DNA of 64,000 nt from Parolsenella catena (GCF_003966955.1 NZ_AP019367.1:186001-250000); one strand, 5' to 3'; counted from the stretch's first letter, positions 1 through 8,182 are shown. Program-made: numbers and translations. Notes: generated by a model not told the origin, from the letters alone.

Positions 1-2
1 TG

Positions 3-893
3 AGCGCCAAGCAGGTCGAGGACATGATGATGAAGTTCCAGCGCGGCGACATCGACGTGCTCGTGGCCACGACCATCATCGAGAGCGGCATCGACAACCC
101 GCACACGAACACGCTCATCATCGAGGACTCCCAGCGCCTGGGCCTGGCCCAGCTCTACCAGCTCAAGGGGCGCGTGGGCCGAGGCCGCACGCAGGCCTAC
201 GCCTACTTCATGTTCCCGGGCGAGCGCCCGCTCACGCCCGAGGCCACGGAGCGCCTCACGGCAATCAACGAGTTCCAGGAGCTCGGCAGCGGCATGCGCG
301 TGGCCATGCGCGACCTCGAGATTCGCGGCGCCGGCTCGCTCATGGGCGCCGAGCAGCACGGAAACCTCTCGAGCGTGGGCTTTGACCTGTTTACCCAGAT
401 GCTCGGACAGGCCGTGGCCGAGGCCCGCGGCGATGCCGCCGATGACCTCGCGCAGAGCGAGGTCAACATCAACCTGCCGGCCGACTTCTATCTGGCCGAG
501 GAGTACCTGCCCGAGGTGGACCGCCGCGTGCTCGTCTACCGAAAGCTCGCCTGCGCCATGGAGCTCGCCGAGGTCGATGCCCTGCAGCACGAGTGCGAGG
601 AGAGCTTTGGCTCTCTGCCCCAGGCCGCGTGCAACCTGTTCGACCGCACGCGCATCCGCATCCGCGCGCAGCGCCTGGGCGTGTCGAGCGTCTCGATTGC
701 GAGTGGCAGGATCATCTTCCAGGGGCTCAAGTGCTCGCGCGAGCTCACGCTCAAGCTCAAGGAGCAGCGAGCGCTCGTGTACCCCAAGACCGAGAAGGTC
801 GCCTACCCGCTGCGCCGCGACGAGGCGGGTGCTGTGGCGCAAGCCCTCTCCGTCCTCGAGCTTGCCGGCGGAGACGACGACCCCGAGGAGTAG
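3..893 (+). CDS. mfd: Transcription-repair coupling factor Mfd, C-terminal part (5' end outside window)
   Basis: Mfd is an ATP-driven DNA translocase that pushes stalled RNA polymerase off damaged DNA and recruits UvrA. Only about the last 296 residues are visible. They begin inside the second RecA-like lobe, with helicase motif V (VLVATTIIESGID) and motif VI (LKGRVGRGRTQAYAYF). The IRGAGSLMGAEQHG stretch characteristic of the Mfd/RecG translocation module follows, then the C-terminal TRCF domain that masks the UvrA-binding face. The frame is open from base 3 and stops with TAG at 891-893. Start and N-terminal domains lie upstream of the window. The family call is secure. Confidence 0.96.
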   Translation, partial: SAKQVEDMMMKFQRGDIDVLVATTIIESGIDNPHTNTLIIEDSQRLGLAQLYQLKGRVGRGRTQAYAYFMFPGERPLTPEATERLTAINEFQELGSGMRVAMRDLEIRGAGSLMGAEQHGNLSSVGFDLFTQMLGQAVAEARGDAADDLAQSEVNINLPADFYLAEEYLPEVDRRVLVYRKLACAMELAEVDALQHECEESFGSLPQAACNLFDRTRIRIRAQRLGVSSVSIASGRIIFQGLKCSRELTLKLKEQRALVYPKTEKVAYPLRRDEAGAVAQALSVLELAGGDDDPEE

Positions 894-935
894 CGCGCCG
901 CCGGACCGCTTCTCGCGCCGTTCCGCGCCGCCCTG

Positions 936-1032
936 CAAACTCCGCTTATGGGGACGTTTCCTCGCAAGCTCCGCCTCCCGGGATGTTGTGGGCCCATTTT
1001 GGGGCTGGCTCCATCCCCAGAGGCGGAGTTTG
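936..1032. repeat. Imperfect inverted repeat downstream of mfd
   Basis: An 18-nt arm at 936-953 (CAAACTCCGCTTATGGGG) is nearly complementary to 1015-1032 (CCCCAGAGGCGGAGTTTG). A third related copy (GCAAGCTCCGCCTC) starts at 964. Transcribed, this could fold into a long stem, but no U-run follows, so it is not a classical intrinsic terminator. It may be a processed 3' end or a small dispersed palindromic repeat. Copy number in the genome cannot be judged from this window. Confidence 0.5.
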
Positions 1033-1051
1033 GCCAAGCCAAGGCTGTGTG

Positions 1052-1087
1052 CTGATTATGTACAGACATAATCAGCTGCGCTATGAT
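1052..1087 (+). promoter_or_regulatory. Palindromic operator over the -35 of the oxidoreductase promoter
   Basis: A perfect dyad, CTGATTATGT - 4 nt - ACATAATCAG, occupies 1052-1075. A -10-like TATGAT lies at 1082-1087. With a 17-bp spacer the -35 hexamer would be TGTACA (1059-1064), inside the dyad. A regulator bound here would be expected to block polymerase. No regulator gene lies next to it, so its identity is unknown. Confidence 0.6.
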
Positions 1088-1142
1088 TGCGGCGTCAACA
1101 AGCAAGGACCGCCAGCGCCTTCGCTGGCCGAGAGGAGCGAAC

Positions 1143-2231
1143 ATGGCAGACAACACCAACGCCGGTCCCATCGACGCCGCCGCGGCGGCAAAGGCGGCCT
1201 TCGCGTCCGTCGAGGGCAAGCCCTTCCCCAGCGACCTCTTCGAGGCCCCGCAGCTGCGCTGGGCCGTCATCGGCTGCGGCGGCATCGCCAACGAGATGGC
1301 GCAGTCGCTTGCGCTCGCCGGCCGCAAGTTCGTGGCCGTGCAGAACCGCACGCACGCCAAGGCCGTGGCGTTTGCCGAGCGCTGGGGCATCGAGCGCGTC
1401 TACGAGACCCCCGAGCAGCTCTATGCCGACCCAGACGTGGACGCCATCTACATCTCCACGCCGCACAACACCCACATCGGCTTCATGCGCGGGGCGCTCG
1501 CCGCGGGCAAGCACGTGCTGTGCGAGAAGTCCATCACCCTCAACTCCGAGGAGCTCGACGAGGCCATCAAGCTTGCCGACGAGCACCACGTCGAGCTCGT
1601 TGACGCCACGACGATCCTGCACATGCCCCTCTATCGCGGCATCATCGCACGCGCCATGGCGGGCGACTTCGGCAAGCTCAACCTCGCCACGCTCAACTTT
1701 GGCAGCTACAAGCCCTATGACCCCGAGAACCACTTCTTCAGTCGCAACCGCGCCGGTGGCGCCATGCTCGAGATCGGCGTCTATCCCGTGACGCTCGCCC
1801 GCCTGTTCATGGTGAGCCAGCCCGTGGACGTCATCTCCATCTGCAACGCCTGCGAGACGGGCGTTGACGTCACGAGCGGCATCGTCATGCGCAACGCCGA
1901 GATGCAGATGGCCACCATCACGATGTCGCTGCACTCCAAGCAGCCCAAGCGCGCCATGCTGAGCTTCGAGGACTGCTACATCGAGATCATGAACTACCCG
2001 CGAGCGGACCATGCCACCATCACGTGGACGGCCGACAACCGCCGCGAGGAGGTCCACCTGGGCGAGGAGGCCTACGCGCTGTGCTATGAGGTCGCCGACC
2101 TCGAGCGAGCCGTCGCCGGTGATGAGATCGAGCACTCGATGCTTGCCTATACGGTGGACAACATGCAGATCATGACGCAGCTTCGCCGCCAGTGGGGCGT
2201 GACCTACCCCGAGGAGGAGGGCCTCGCATAG
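1143..2231 (+). CDS. Gfo/Idh/MocA family NAD(P)-dependent oxidoreductase
   Basis: This is a predicted cytosolic dehydrogenase of 362 residues that oxidises or reduces a sugar, inositol or related polyol using NAD(P). An N-terminal Rossmann fold is shown by AVIGCGGIANEMA, followed by STPHNTH and CEKS at the usual position of the EKP motif, where the lysine contacts cofactor and substrate. The C-terminal domain has the GGAMLEIGVYP segment typical of the family. The ATG at 1143 is preferred because GAGAGGAG lies just upstream; earlier in-frame codons lack a ribosome site. It stands alone behind a palindromic operator. The substrate cannot be read from the sequence. Confidence 0.88.
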   Translation: MADNTNAGPIDAAAAAKAAFASVEGKPFPSDLFEAPQLRWAVIGCGGIANEMAQSLALAGRKFVAVQNRTHAKAVAFAERWGIERVYETPEQLYADPDVDAIYISTPHNTHIGFMRGALAAGKHVLCEKSITLNSEELDEAIKLADEHHVELVDATTILHMPLYRGIIARAMAGDFGKLNLATLNFGSYKPYDPENHFFSRNRAGGAMLEIGVYPVTLARLFMVSQPVDVISICNACETGVDVTSGIVMRNAEMQMATITMSLHSKQPKRAMLSFEDCYIEIMNYPRADHATITWTADNRREEVHLGEEAYALCYEVADLERAVAGDEIEHSMLAYTVDNMQIMTQLRRQWGVTYPEEEGLA

Positions 2232-2303
2232 GGCATCGCCCTCGGGGCGCTGGGGCGGGCCTGCTCGCCCCCCCCCATTCGTCCCATTCACATACGCTCA
2301 CGG

Positions 2304-2333
2304 TCGGGCCGGCGCGATTATGCGTCGGCCCGA
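2304..2333 (+). terminator. Hairpin terminator after the oxidoreductase gene
   Basis: The stem is TCGGGCCG (2304-2311) with CGGCCCGA (2326-2333), followed by a weak TTT. It separates the oxidoreductase from the SGNH-MazG gene. Confidence 0.5.
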
Positions 2334-2417
2334 TTTGCGTAAGCGTTGCGTCGGGCGCCCCAGCGTGCCCGTGCGGCGGGGTACACTTGCCGGGAAACCC
2401 AATGAGAGGAAGGCAGC

Positions 2418-4328
2418 ATGACCGCAGCAAACATCGTGCCGTTCATTCGCGGGGCCCACCACCTCGTCTATCGCCCCGATGGGCTCGTGCGCCCGTCTCG
2501 CATGTCAAACAAGCAGATGGACGCGGCGAGCGCGGCAGGGCGCGAGCGCGCCGCCAGCTATACGGCAGGCGTCACCATCAGCCTCGTGACGACGGGTGAC
2601 GAGGTCTCGTTTGACCTGTCCGTCGTGGCCCCCATCCACTACGAGAGCGCCTCGGTGACCGAGACGATCGAGCTCGCCCGCGCCCGGGGAGACGAGCGCG
2701 CGGCCGAGGAGGGCCTCGTCGACGGCGTGGACCTCTACGTCGACGGCGCCTACGTCATGACGGCGCCCGCCACCGACGGCGTCGTGACGCTTGCGTTCGA
2801 CAACCCCAACCACGCGCCCGCAAACGTCACGGTCTACCTGCCCTGCCTCATGTCCGTCGCCGTGGGCAACCTCTCCACGAACGGCAGCCTCGAGCAGGCG
2901 CCGACGCGCGGCTACCTGCTCGCGCTGGGAGACTCCATCACGCAGGGATACGTCGTGGGGACGCCCGGCAGCTCCTGGCCGGCGCAGGTCTCGCGCGCGC
3001 TTGGCCTCGACCTCGTGAACCAGGCGATCGCAGGCCACCACTTTGATGTCCATACGCTTCGTGGCATGAAACTGCTGCGTGAGAACCCGCCGGCCGTCAT
3101 CGTCGTTGCCTACGGGACGAACGACTGGGCTCACACCGACAGCGCCGAGGACCTCGTCGAGAACATGAGCCGCTACCTCGCCAAGCTCGCGGATCGCTTC
3201 TGCGACACGCCCATCTACGTCCTGAGTCCCGTGTGGCGCGCCGACATCGACGAGCCGAGACCGCACGGTCGTGATCTCGCGTGGGTCGGCAGCGTCCTGT
3301 GCGACGAGTGCGCCCGCCTCGACCTCAACTATGTGGACGGAACGTCGCTCGTCCCCGCGGACCGCGCGCTGTACGCGGACGGCCGCCTGCACCCCGACGC
3401 GGCCGGGGCCACCCACATGGCGGCGGGGGTCATCGAGCGCCTGCAGCACGACGGCATCACCGAGCTTCTCGGCGGACGCCATGACGAGCCCCGTGCCCGC
3501 GCGGACGCCCAGACGCTGCTTCGCGCCGGGGCCCCTCGTCGGCAGCGCGAGCTCGAGCAGGCCGTGCGCACCATCTGGCGCCTCCGCCAGCCGGACGGCT
3601 GCCCCTGGGACAAGGTGCAGACGCACGAGAGCATCAAGAAGAACATGATCGAGGAGGCCTACGAGGCCGTCGACGCCATAGAGGCCGGCGACGCGGCGCA
3701 CCTGCGCGAGGAGCTCGGGGACGTGCTCATGCAGGTGCTGCTCCATGCCCAGATCGCGGCCGACGCGGGCGAGTTCACGTTCGCCGACATCTGCCGTGAC
3801 CTTGACGAGAAGCTCGTCCGCCGCCACCCGCATGTCTTTGGCGCTGGCGTGGCCGCACGTAACGCCGACGAGGTCCTCGACATCTGGAGCCGCGTGAAGC
3901 TCGAGGAACGTCGTGACGCTGCGGAGGCCGAGGTGGCGCCCGCGGGCCTTCTCGACTCCGTGCCCCGTGCCCTGCCCTCCCTCATGCAGGCGCAGAAGAT
4001 CTCCAAGAAGGCCGCTGCCTGCGGCTTTGACTGGGACACGACGGCAGACGTCTGGGACAAGGTGGACGAGGAGCGGCGCGAGTTCTCGGCCGAGGAGCGT
4101 GGCAGCGCCGCCGCGCTCGACGAGTTTGGCGACGTGCTGTTCTCGGCCGTCAACGTGGCGCGCAAGGAGGGCATCGACGCCGAGAGCGCGTTGCGCCACA
4201 GCTGCGAGAAGTTCCGCGTCCGCTGGGCCGCCATGGAGGCCGCGGCCGTGAGTCGCGGGCAGTCGCTCGAGGACCTCTCCCATGAGGAGCTTGAGGAGCT
4301 TTGGGCCCAGGCCAAGCGCGAGGGCTAA
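2418..4328 (+). CDS. SGNH/GDSL hydrolase fused to MazG nucleotide pyrophosphohydrolase
   Basis: One uninterrupted frame of 636 residues holds two enzymes. Residues 1-355 form an SGNH hydrolase with an N-terminal beta-rich domain: block I GDSITQG (catalytic Ser about 173), block III GTND (about 232), and a DGRLHP block with the catalytic Asp/His pair (about 321/325). Residues about 370-636 are a full-length tandem MazG: GCPWDK, then the metal-binding acidic helices IEEAYEAVDA and EELGDVL, and RHPHVFG. MazG proteins hydrolyse non-canonical or excess NTPs. The hydrolase substrate is unknown, possibly an acyl or acetyl ester. GAGAGGAAG lies before the ATG. No stop or internal start with a good ribosome site occurs at the junction. 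Confidence 0.88.
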   Translation: MTAANIVPFIRGAHHLVYRPDGLVRPSRMSNKQMDAASAAGRERAASYTAGVTISLVTTGDEVSFDLSVVAPIHYESASVTETIELARARGDERAAEEGLVDGVDLYVDGAYVMTAPATDGVVTLAFDNPNHAPANVTVYLPCLMSVAVGNLSTNGSLEQAPTRGYLLALGDSITQGYVVGTPGSSWPAQVSRALGLDLVNQAIAGHHFDVHTLRGMKLLRENPPAVIVVAYGTNDWAHTDSAEDLVENMSRYLAKLADRFCDTPIYVLSPVWRADIDEPRPHGRDLAWVGSVLCDECARLDLNYVDGTSLVPADRALYADGRLHPDAAGATHMAAGVIERLQHDGITELLGGRHDEPRARADAQTLLRAGAPRRQRELEQAVRTIWRLRQPDGCPWDKVQTHESIKKNMIEEAYEAVDAIEAGDAAHLREELGDVLMQVLLHAQIAADAGEFTFADICRDLDEKLVRRHPHVFGAGVAARNADEVLDIWSRVKLEERRDAAEAEVAPAGLLDSVPRALPSLMQAQKISKKAAACGFDWDTTADVWDKVDEERREFSAEERGSAAALDEFGDVLFSAVNVARKEGIDAESALRHSCEKFRVRWAAMEAAAVSRGQSLEDLSHEELEELWAQAKREG

Positions 4329-4421
4329 ACTGATGGGGAAAGTCGCATGCGCGCCCGCTCGGCTCGTCCGGACGGGCGCGTGGCATGAGTTCACACGCAG
4401 CACAAACGAACCAGGAACGTC

Positions 4422-5078
4422 ATGAGCGCATATTCTGAGTCAACGCGGGGCGCGCGTCCCCGCCATACGTCTGGGCAAGAGCCGCGGCCCGTCGCCCGTG
4501 GGTCTCGGGTAGCCGCCCGTCAGGCGCCCGAGCGAGGGGCCGCCCGAGGCTCCGCTCGATCTGTCACGGGCGCCGCCGCAAGGAGCGGGCGGCCCGCGCG
4601 CTCGTCTGCACGGGAGACGGCCGGCCGTGTCGGTCCGCGTGGGGCGGCTGGCGCGTCCAGGGTTGTCTCGTGGGCAGACGCGCACCGTCTTGCCTGTGTC
4701 GTCGTGGTGGTAGTCGTGGCGCTTATCGCCGCGCTCTACTCGCCCGTGAAGGCGCTCTATGGCGCGCACCGCACGAACGCGGTGCTTGCCGAGCGCCTTG
4801 ACGCCGCAACGGCGAGCGCCACCCAGCTGCAGGGCGAGGTTGACTCGCTCATGACGCGCGAGGGCATTGAGGACGAGGCCCGCCGCCGTGGCTACGTGGG
4901 CGAGGGCGAGACGGCCGTCGAGGTCGGCGGCATCGAGGACTCCGGCAGCGCCACGACGGACGAGAGCGTCACGGGCGACTCCTCCCAGACGCAGGGCCAG
5001 GACGCGCAGGACCCCTGGTACGTCTCCGTCCTCGACTTCATCTTTGGCTATGACCCGTCGACGCAGGGGGTGGGCTAG
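4422..5078 (+). CDS. Septum formation initiator (FtsB/DivIC) family protein
   Basis: A 218-residue bitopic membrane protein. The first ~85 residues are a basic, Arg/Ala/Gly-rich cytoplasmic tail, followed by one transmembrane helix (about 90-108, VVVVVVALIAALY). A short coiled coil follows (AVLAERLDAATASATQLQGE), then the GIEDEARRRGYVGEGE motif found in FtsB/DivIC proteins, which link FtsL and FtsQ in the divisome. The acidic C-terminal tail ends at a stop directly abutting the ppx start. The position between mazG and ppx is typical for high-GC Gram-positives. Confidence 0.82.
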   Translation: MSAYSESTRGARPRHTSGQEPRPVARGSRVAARQAPERGAARGSARSVTGAAARSGRPARSSARETAGRVGPRGAAGASRVVSWADAHRLACVVVVVVVALIAALYSPVKALYGAHRTNAVLAERLDAATASATQLQGEVDSLMTREGIEDEARRRGYVGEGETAVEVGGIEDSGSATTDESVTGDSSQTQGQDAQDPWYVSVLDFIFGYDPSTQGVG

Positions 5079-6065
5079 ATGACGCGCGTTGCCGTCATCG
5101 ACATCGGAACCGTTACGGCACGCCTGGGCGTCAGCGACGTCGCGGGCGGGCGCGTGGAGCGCTGCGCCAAGACGTCGACCATCTGCAACCTGGGCGAGGG
5201 CGTGGCCGAGACGGGCCTCCTGTCGGCCGCCGCGTGCGAGCGCGTGCTTGCGTGCGTGAGGGACTATGTGGCCTCTGCGCGCGAGGCGGGCGCCAGGGCT
5301 GCCTGCTGCACGCTCACGAGCGCCGCCCGAGACGCCGCCAACGCCGACGAGCTGCTCGGTGGCCTTGTGGCGCTTGGCCTGGAGCCGCAGGTCATCCCCG
5401 GCGAGACGGAGGGCGCGCTGACGTTTCTTGGCGTGGCGCAGGACTTCCGCGGGCAACGCATCGTCGTTGCCGACAACGGTGGCGGCTCCACGGAGGTCGC
5501 GGTTGGCGCGCTGGGGAAGGGCGGCGTCTCCCTGGAGGCGGTGCGCTCGCTCAACGTGGGCTGCCGGCGCGTGACGGACCTGTTTCTCTCGCGCGAGGAC
5601 CCTCCCAGCGCGGAGGCGCTGGAGCGGGCGAGGGCCTTCTGCCGCGAGCGCTTCTGTGAGGAGCTCCCGACCGGGGCCCGCGACGCCGTGGCGGGTGGCC
5701 GCCTCGTCTGCGTTGGCGGAACGGTGACGACGCTCGTTGCCATCGCCGCGGCGCTTGACCCGTACGACCCGAGCTTCGTGCACCTTCACGACCTGGGTCT
5801 CGATGAGGTCGATGAGCTCGCCGAGCGGCTCGCGGGGCTTCCGCTCGAACGTCGGCGCGAGGTCACGGGGCTTCAGCCCAAGCGTGCGGGCGTCATCGTG
5901 GCCGGCGCGCTGTGCGTGAGCGAGCTCATGCGCGCGTGCGGGGCCGATAAGCTCACCGTGAGCGAGAGCGACCTGCTGTTTGGCCTGTCGCTTGCCGCGA
6001 GCGCGGCCGCGTGTGGCGAGGCGGCTCCCGTGGCGTGGCGGCCGCGGCTCTCCGCGATGCGCTAA
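5079..6065 (+). CDS. ppx: Exopolyphosphatase / Ppx-GppA phosphatase
   Basis: A 328-residue member of the ASKHA fold that hydrolyses terminal phosphates of polyphosphate and/or pppGpp. The phosphate-1 loop is AVIDIGTVTARLGV, ITSA-type residues are seen as LTSAARDAAN, the catalytic Glu lies near IPGETEG, and the phosphate-2 loop is DNGGGSTEV. It is a short, single-module type lacking the HD-like C-terminal domain of E. coli Ppx. ATG follows the stop of the FtsB-like gene without a gap, implying translational coupling. Confidence 0.88.
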   Translation: MTRVAVIDIGTVTARLGVSDVAGGRVERCAKTSTICNLGEGVAETGLLSAAACERVLACVRDYVASAREAGARAACCTLTSAARDAANADELLGGLVALGLEPQVIPGETEGALTFLGVAQDFRGQRIVVADNGGGSTEVAVGALGKGGVSLEAVRSLNVGCRRVTDLFLSREDPPSAEALERARAFCRERFCEELPTGARDAVAGGRLVCVGGTVTTLVAIAAALDPYDPSFVHLHDLGLDEVDELAERLAGLPLERRREVTGLQPKRAGVIVAGALCVSELMRACGADKLTVSESDLLFGLSLAASAAACGEAAPVAWRPRLSAMR

Positions 6066-6082
6066 AGTTACGGGACATAACC

Positions 6083-6167
6083 GGGGGCGTGGCGGAATTG
6101 GCATACGCGGGGGTCTTAAAAACCCTTGCCGGAAGGCTTGTGGGTTCGAACCCCACCGCCCCTACCA
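6083..6167 (+). tRNA. tRNA-Leu (anticodon TAA)
   Basis: The acceptor is GGGGGCG with CGCCCCT (first pair G-U), with U8 present. The D-arm is GGCGGAATTGGCA, the anticodon loop CTTAAAA gives TAA, the long variable arm is CTTGCCGGAAGGCTT, and the T-arm is GGGTTCGAACCC. CCA is encoded at 6165-6167. The class II shape fits leucine. Confidence 0.95.
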
Positions 6168-6180
6168 TCTGAGTGACGGA

Positions 6181-6207
6181 CGCGGGCCCGCTGGGCTCGC
6201 GCTTTTT
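6181..6207 (+). terminator. Intrinsic terminator after tRNA-Leu
   Basis: The stem GCGGGCCC/GGGCTCGC is followed by TTTTT, 15 nt after the tRNA. Confidence 0.75.
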
Positions 6208-6235
6208 CTTGCCCCACATGGGTTCGAACCCGCAC

Positions 6236-6261
6236 AAAAAAGGCCGTCCCGGAGGACGGCC
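6236..6261 (-). terminator. Intrinsic terminator for the PTS IIB gene
   Basis: Read on the minus strand, GGCCGTCC-TCCG-GGACGGCC is followed by six U. It lies 28 nt past the PTS IIB stop codon. Confidence 0.8.
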
Positions 6262-6289
6262 AATCAGGTAATCGATAGATCGCTGCCAT

Positions 6290-6610
6290 CTATGCGCAAC
6301 AGCATGCCGCATCCCTTGCGCGGCTTGGTGCGTTCATGAGCGCGAGCAGCGTGCGCTCGGAGGTGGACGTGTCGCCGCCGGTGAGGAACGGAATCCCGTT
6401 GACGTAGGGAATGTCGAGCGTGCCGGGGATGAGCGTCACGGCGATGAGGAAGTCGTGGCTGTCTGCGAGCTCGGGGACGTCGGCCATCTTGCACTGGGTG
6501 ACGTCGTAGCGGCCGGCGTAGCCGCGCTCGTCGAGCAGCTGGCAGACGCGCTCGCGCACCGCCGACGACGTGCAGATGCCTGTCCCGCAGGCCATGAGAA
6601 TGTGCTTCAT
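6290..6610 (-). CDS. Orphan PTS EIIB component (galactitol-type)
   Basis: A 106-residue phosphotransferase IIB protein. The N-terminal MKHILMACGTGICTSSAV holds the P-loop-like phosphocysteine (Cys9) that takes phosphate from EIIA and gives it to the sugar bound in EIIC. Start 6610 has GAAGGACGGCA before it; codons further upstream give non-homologous sequence. Unlike usual PTS loci there is no IIA or IIC gene nearby. The C-terminus ends in a run of cysteines (AACCCA). It could be a remnant, act with distant partners, or serve a regulatory role. Confidence 0.8.
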   Translation of the reverse strand: MKHILMACGTGICTSSAVRERVCQLLDERGYAGRYDVTQCKMADVPELADSHDFLIAVTLIPGTLDIPYVNGIPFLTGGDTSTSERTLLALMNAPSRARDAACCCA

Positions 6611-6844
6611 TGCCGTCCTTCTCAAAACGACAGATACCTGGCGACTCGTGGAGGTGTGATTGCGAGTTCGTTTATGGCGTGGCACGTGCGCTCAGGCGTA
6701 AATACAATTCGACAAGCGCGTACTTTAGCCGTTTCTCTCCCGTTTGTGTAGGGGTTTATTTGCGCGGGTCGCTGCCGTTCGCCGAATCGTATGGCGGTGG
6801 AGCGGGCGGCTCGCGGTCCTTATATGGCGAGAATAGGCGAATGA

Positions 6845-7540
6845 TTAGCGAATCTTGCCAATAAACAGCAGGTAGGAGTAGGCGTACATCGCGATGCATC
6901 CCCCAAGGCAGACCACGCTGATCGCCGCTGCGGCAACACCATCCGAGATGTAGGGTCCCGCGAAGCCAAATGCCGCGACGGCTATGCCCATGAGCACGAA
7001 GCACTTGCCGCCAAAGCGCTGGGTGCGGCGCCAGTTCTCCGGGTCATTGAGCGCCCAAGGGGTCTTCACTCCCATGGTGTAGTTCTGGCCGATGCGGGGC
7101 ATATAGTTGCCGATGCCAACGAGCAGCGCGCCAATCAGCACGGAGACGATGACGTTCGTGGAGCCCTTGGCTGCGATCACGCCCCAGATGGTAAGCTCGG
7201 GAAGCCAGCTGACGGCGATCATAAGCAGGGTAAAAACGACAACGAAGCGCTGGTAGAACTTCCCGGCGCGGGCATAGCCATTGCCCTTGGGATCGATGAG
7301 CGGAATCACGCAGAAGAGGACGAGCATCCCGAGGGGCAGCGCGCCCAAGGCGGTTGCCGTCCAGCTCGGCCCCCAGCCGTTGACCTCGCCGCCAGCGCCC
7401 CAGTGGGTGGGTATTTGTGCGGGCAAGCTTGGGAGCGCGATGAGGTGCGCGATGACGTTCGCGACGGAAAGCGCGGCGAGCGCGATGAGGCAGTTGCGTG
7501 AGATGAGGCCGTGGGTGCTGCCGTTGTTGGCGCTATTCAT
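6845..7540 (-). CDS. SdpI/DUF1648 family membrane protein
   Basis: A 231-residue membrane protein with about six helices. It has the DUF1648 segment LPAQIPTHWGAGGEVNGWG and the SdpI-type signature PRIGQNYTMGVKTPWAL followed by ENWRRTQRFGGK. In Bacillus, SdpI gives immunity to the SdpC toxin and also sequesters the repressor SdpR. The start ATG at 7540 overlaps the end of the upstream ArsR-family gene by 8 nt, so the two are co-translated. No sdpC-like toxin gene is seen nearby. Confidence 0.85.
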   Translation of the reverse strand: MNSANNGSTHGLISRNCLIALAALSVANVIAHLIALPSLPAQIPTHWGAGGEVNGWGPSWTATALGALPLGMLVLFCVIPLIDPKGNGYARAGKFYQRFVVVFTLLMIAVSWLPELTIWGVIAAKGSTNVIVSVLIGALLVGIGNYMPRIGQNYTMGVKTPWALNDPENWRRTQRFGGKCFVLMGIAVAAFGFAGPYISDGVAAAAISVVCLGGCIAMYAYSYLLFIGKIR

Positions 7541-7802
7541 GAGAGTCCTCCTTGAAGCCAAGGAACCAGCCAATCAGGTCCTGCATGACGGTGGTGTTGA
7601 GGCTATAGACGATGTTCTGGCCGTGGCGCTCGTCTGTGACGAGGCCGGCAGCCTTGAGCGTTGCCAGGTGGTGGCTGAGTGTTGGCTTGCTGACGTCAAA
7701 GTTCCGGGCGAGCTCACCCGCCGTGAGGTCGCCCGACTTGAGTAGCTCGAGAATGCGTCTGCGCGTTGGGTCAGCGAGCGCCTTGAATCCCTCTCCTGCC
7801 AT
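7533..7802 (-). CDS. ArsR/SdpR-family winged-helix repressor
   Basis: An 89-residue autorepressor type protein. FKALADPTRRRILELL opens the winged helix, and the recognition helix is in DVSKPTLSHHLATLKAAGLV. No metal-binding Cys pair is present, so like SdpR it probably does not sense metal. ATG at 7802 has a strong AAGGAGG seven bases upstream; an earlier in-frame ATG has none. The SdpI-like partner gene follows with overlap. By analogy it would repress its own operon until captured by SdpI. Confidence 0.88.
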   Translation of the reverse strand: MAGEGFKALADPTRRRILELLKSGDLTAGELARNFDVSKPTLSHHLATLKAAGLVTDERHGQNIVYSLNTTVMQDLIGWFLGFKEDSHE

Positions 7803-7848
7803 TACGCCTCCTTGGTAAGGTGTTCGTATTTCTCTCGGCAATTAGATA

Positions 7849-7866
7849 GTTAGACAAACAACTAAC
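7849..7866 (-). promoter_or_regulatory. Candidate operator upstream of the ArsR/SdpI pair
   Basis: GTTAG (7849-7853) and CTAAC (7862-7866) form a dyad with an 8-nt spacer in an AT-rich patch about 50 nt before the repressor start. The size and place suit ArsR-family autoregulation, but there is no direct proof. Confidence 0.4.
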
Positions 7867-8066
7867 AACAGAGGAGTATACAGACGTCGTATGGGAAGTC
7901 AACGGGTGGGTTTTGCGTTTGCGGAGTGCGGCGTGACGTCTCGCATGTCTATGCGGCGCACCGCCCTGCAGCTCCATATGGCGCGCCGCCCTGCGGCTCC
8001 ATGCGGCGCCGCGCGTAAAAAAGAAGCAGGCCAGAGGCTCGAATTCCTCTGACCTGCTGCAATGTC

Positions 8067-8143
8067 TGGTGCCCCCAGCGGGATTCGAACCCGCGGTATC
8101 CACCTTGAAAGGGTGGCGTCCTAGGCCGCTAGACGATGGGGAC
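8067..8143 (-). tRNA. tRNA-Glu (anticodon TTC)
   Basis: On the minus strand the acceptor GTCCCCA pairs with TGGGGGC. The anticodon loop CTTTCAA gives TTC, the T-arm is CGGGTTCGAATCCCG, and CCA is encoded. Confidence 0.96.
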
Positions 8144-8182
8144 GTGCGAAGGTGAGTATATCAGAGCGCGGCGCCGCGGTAC

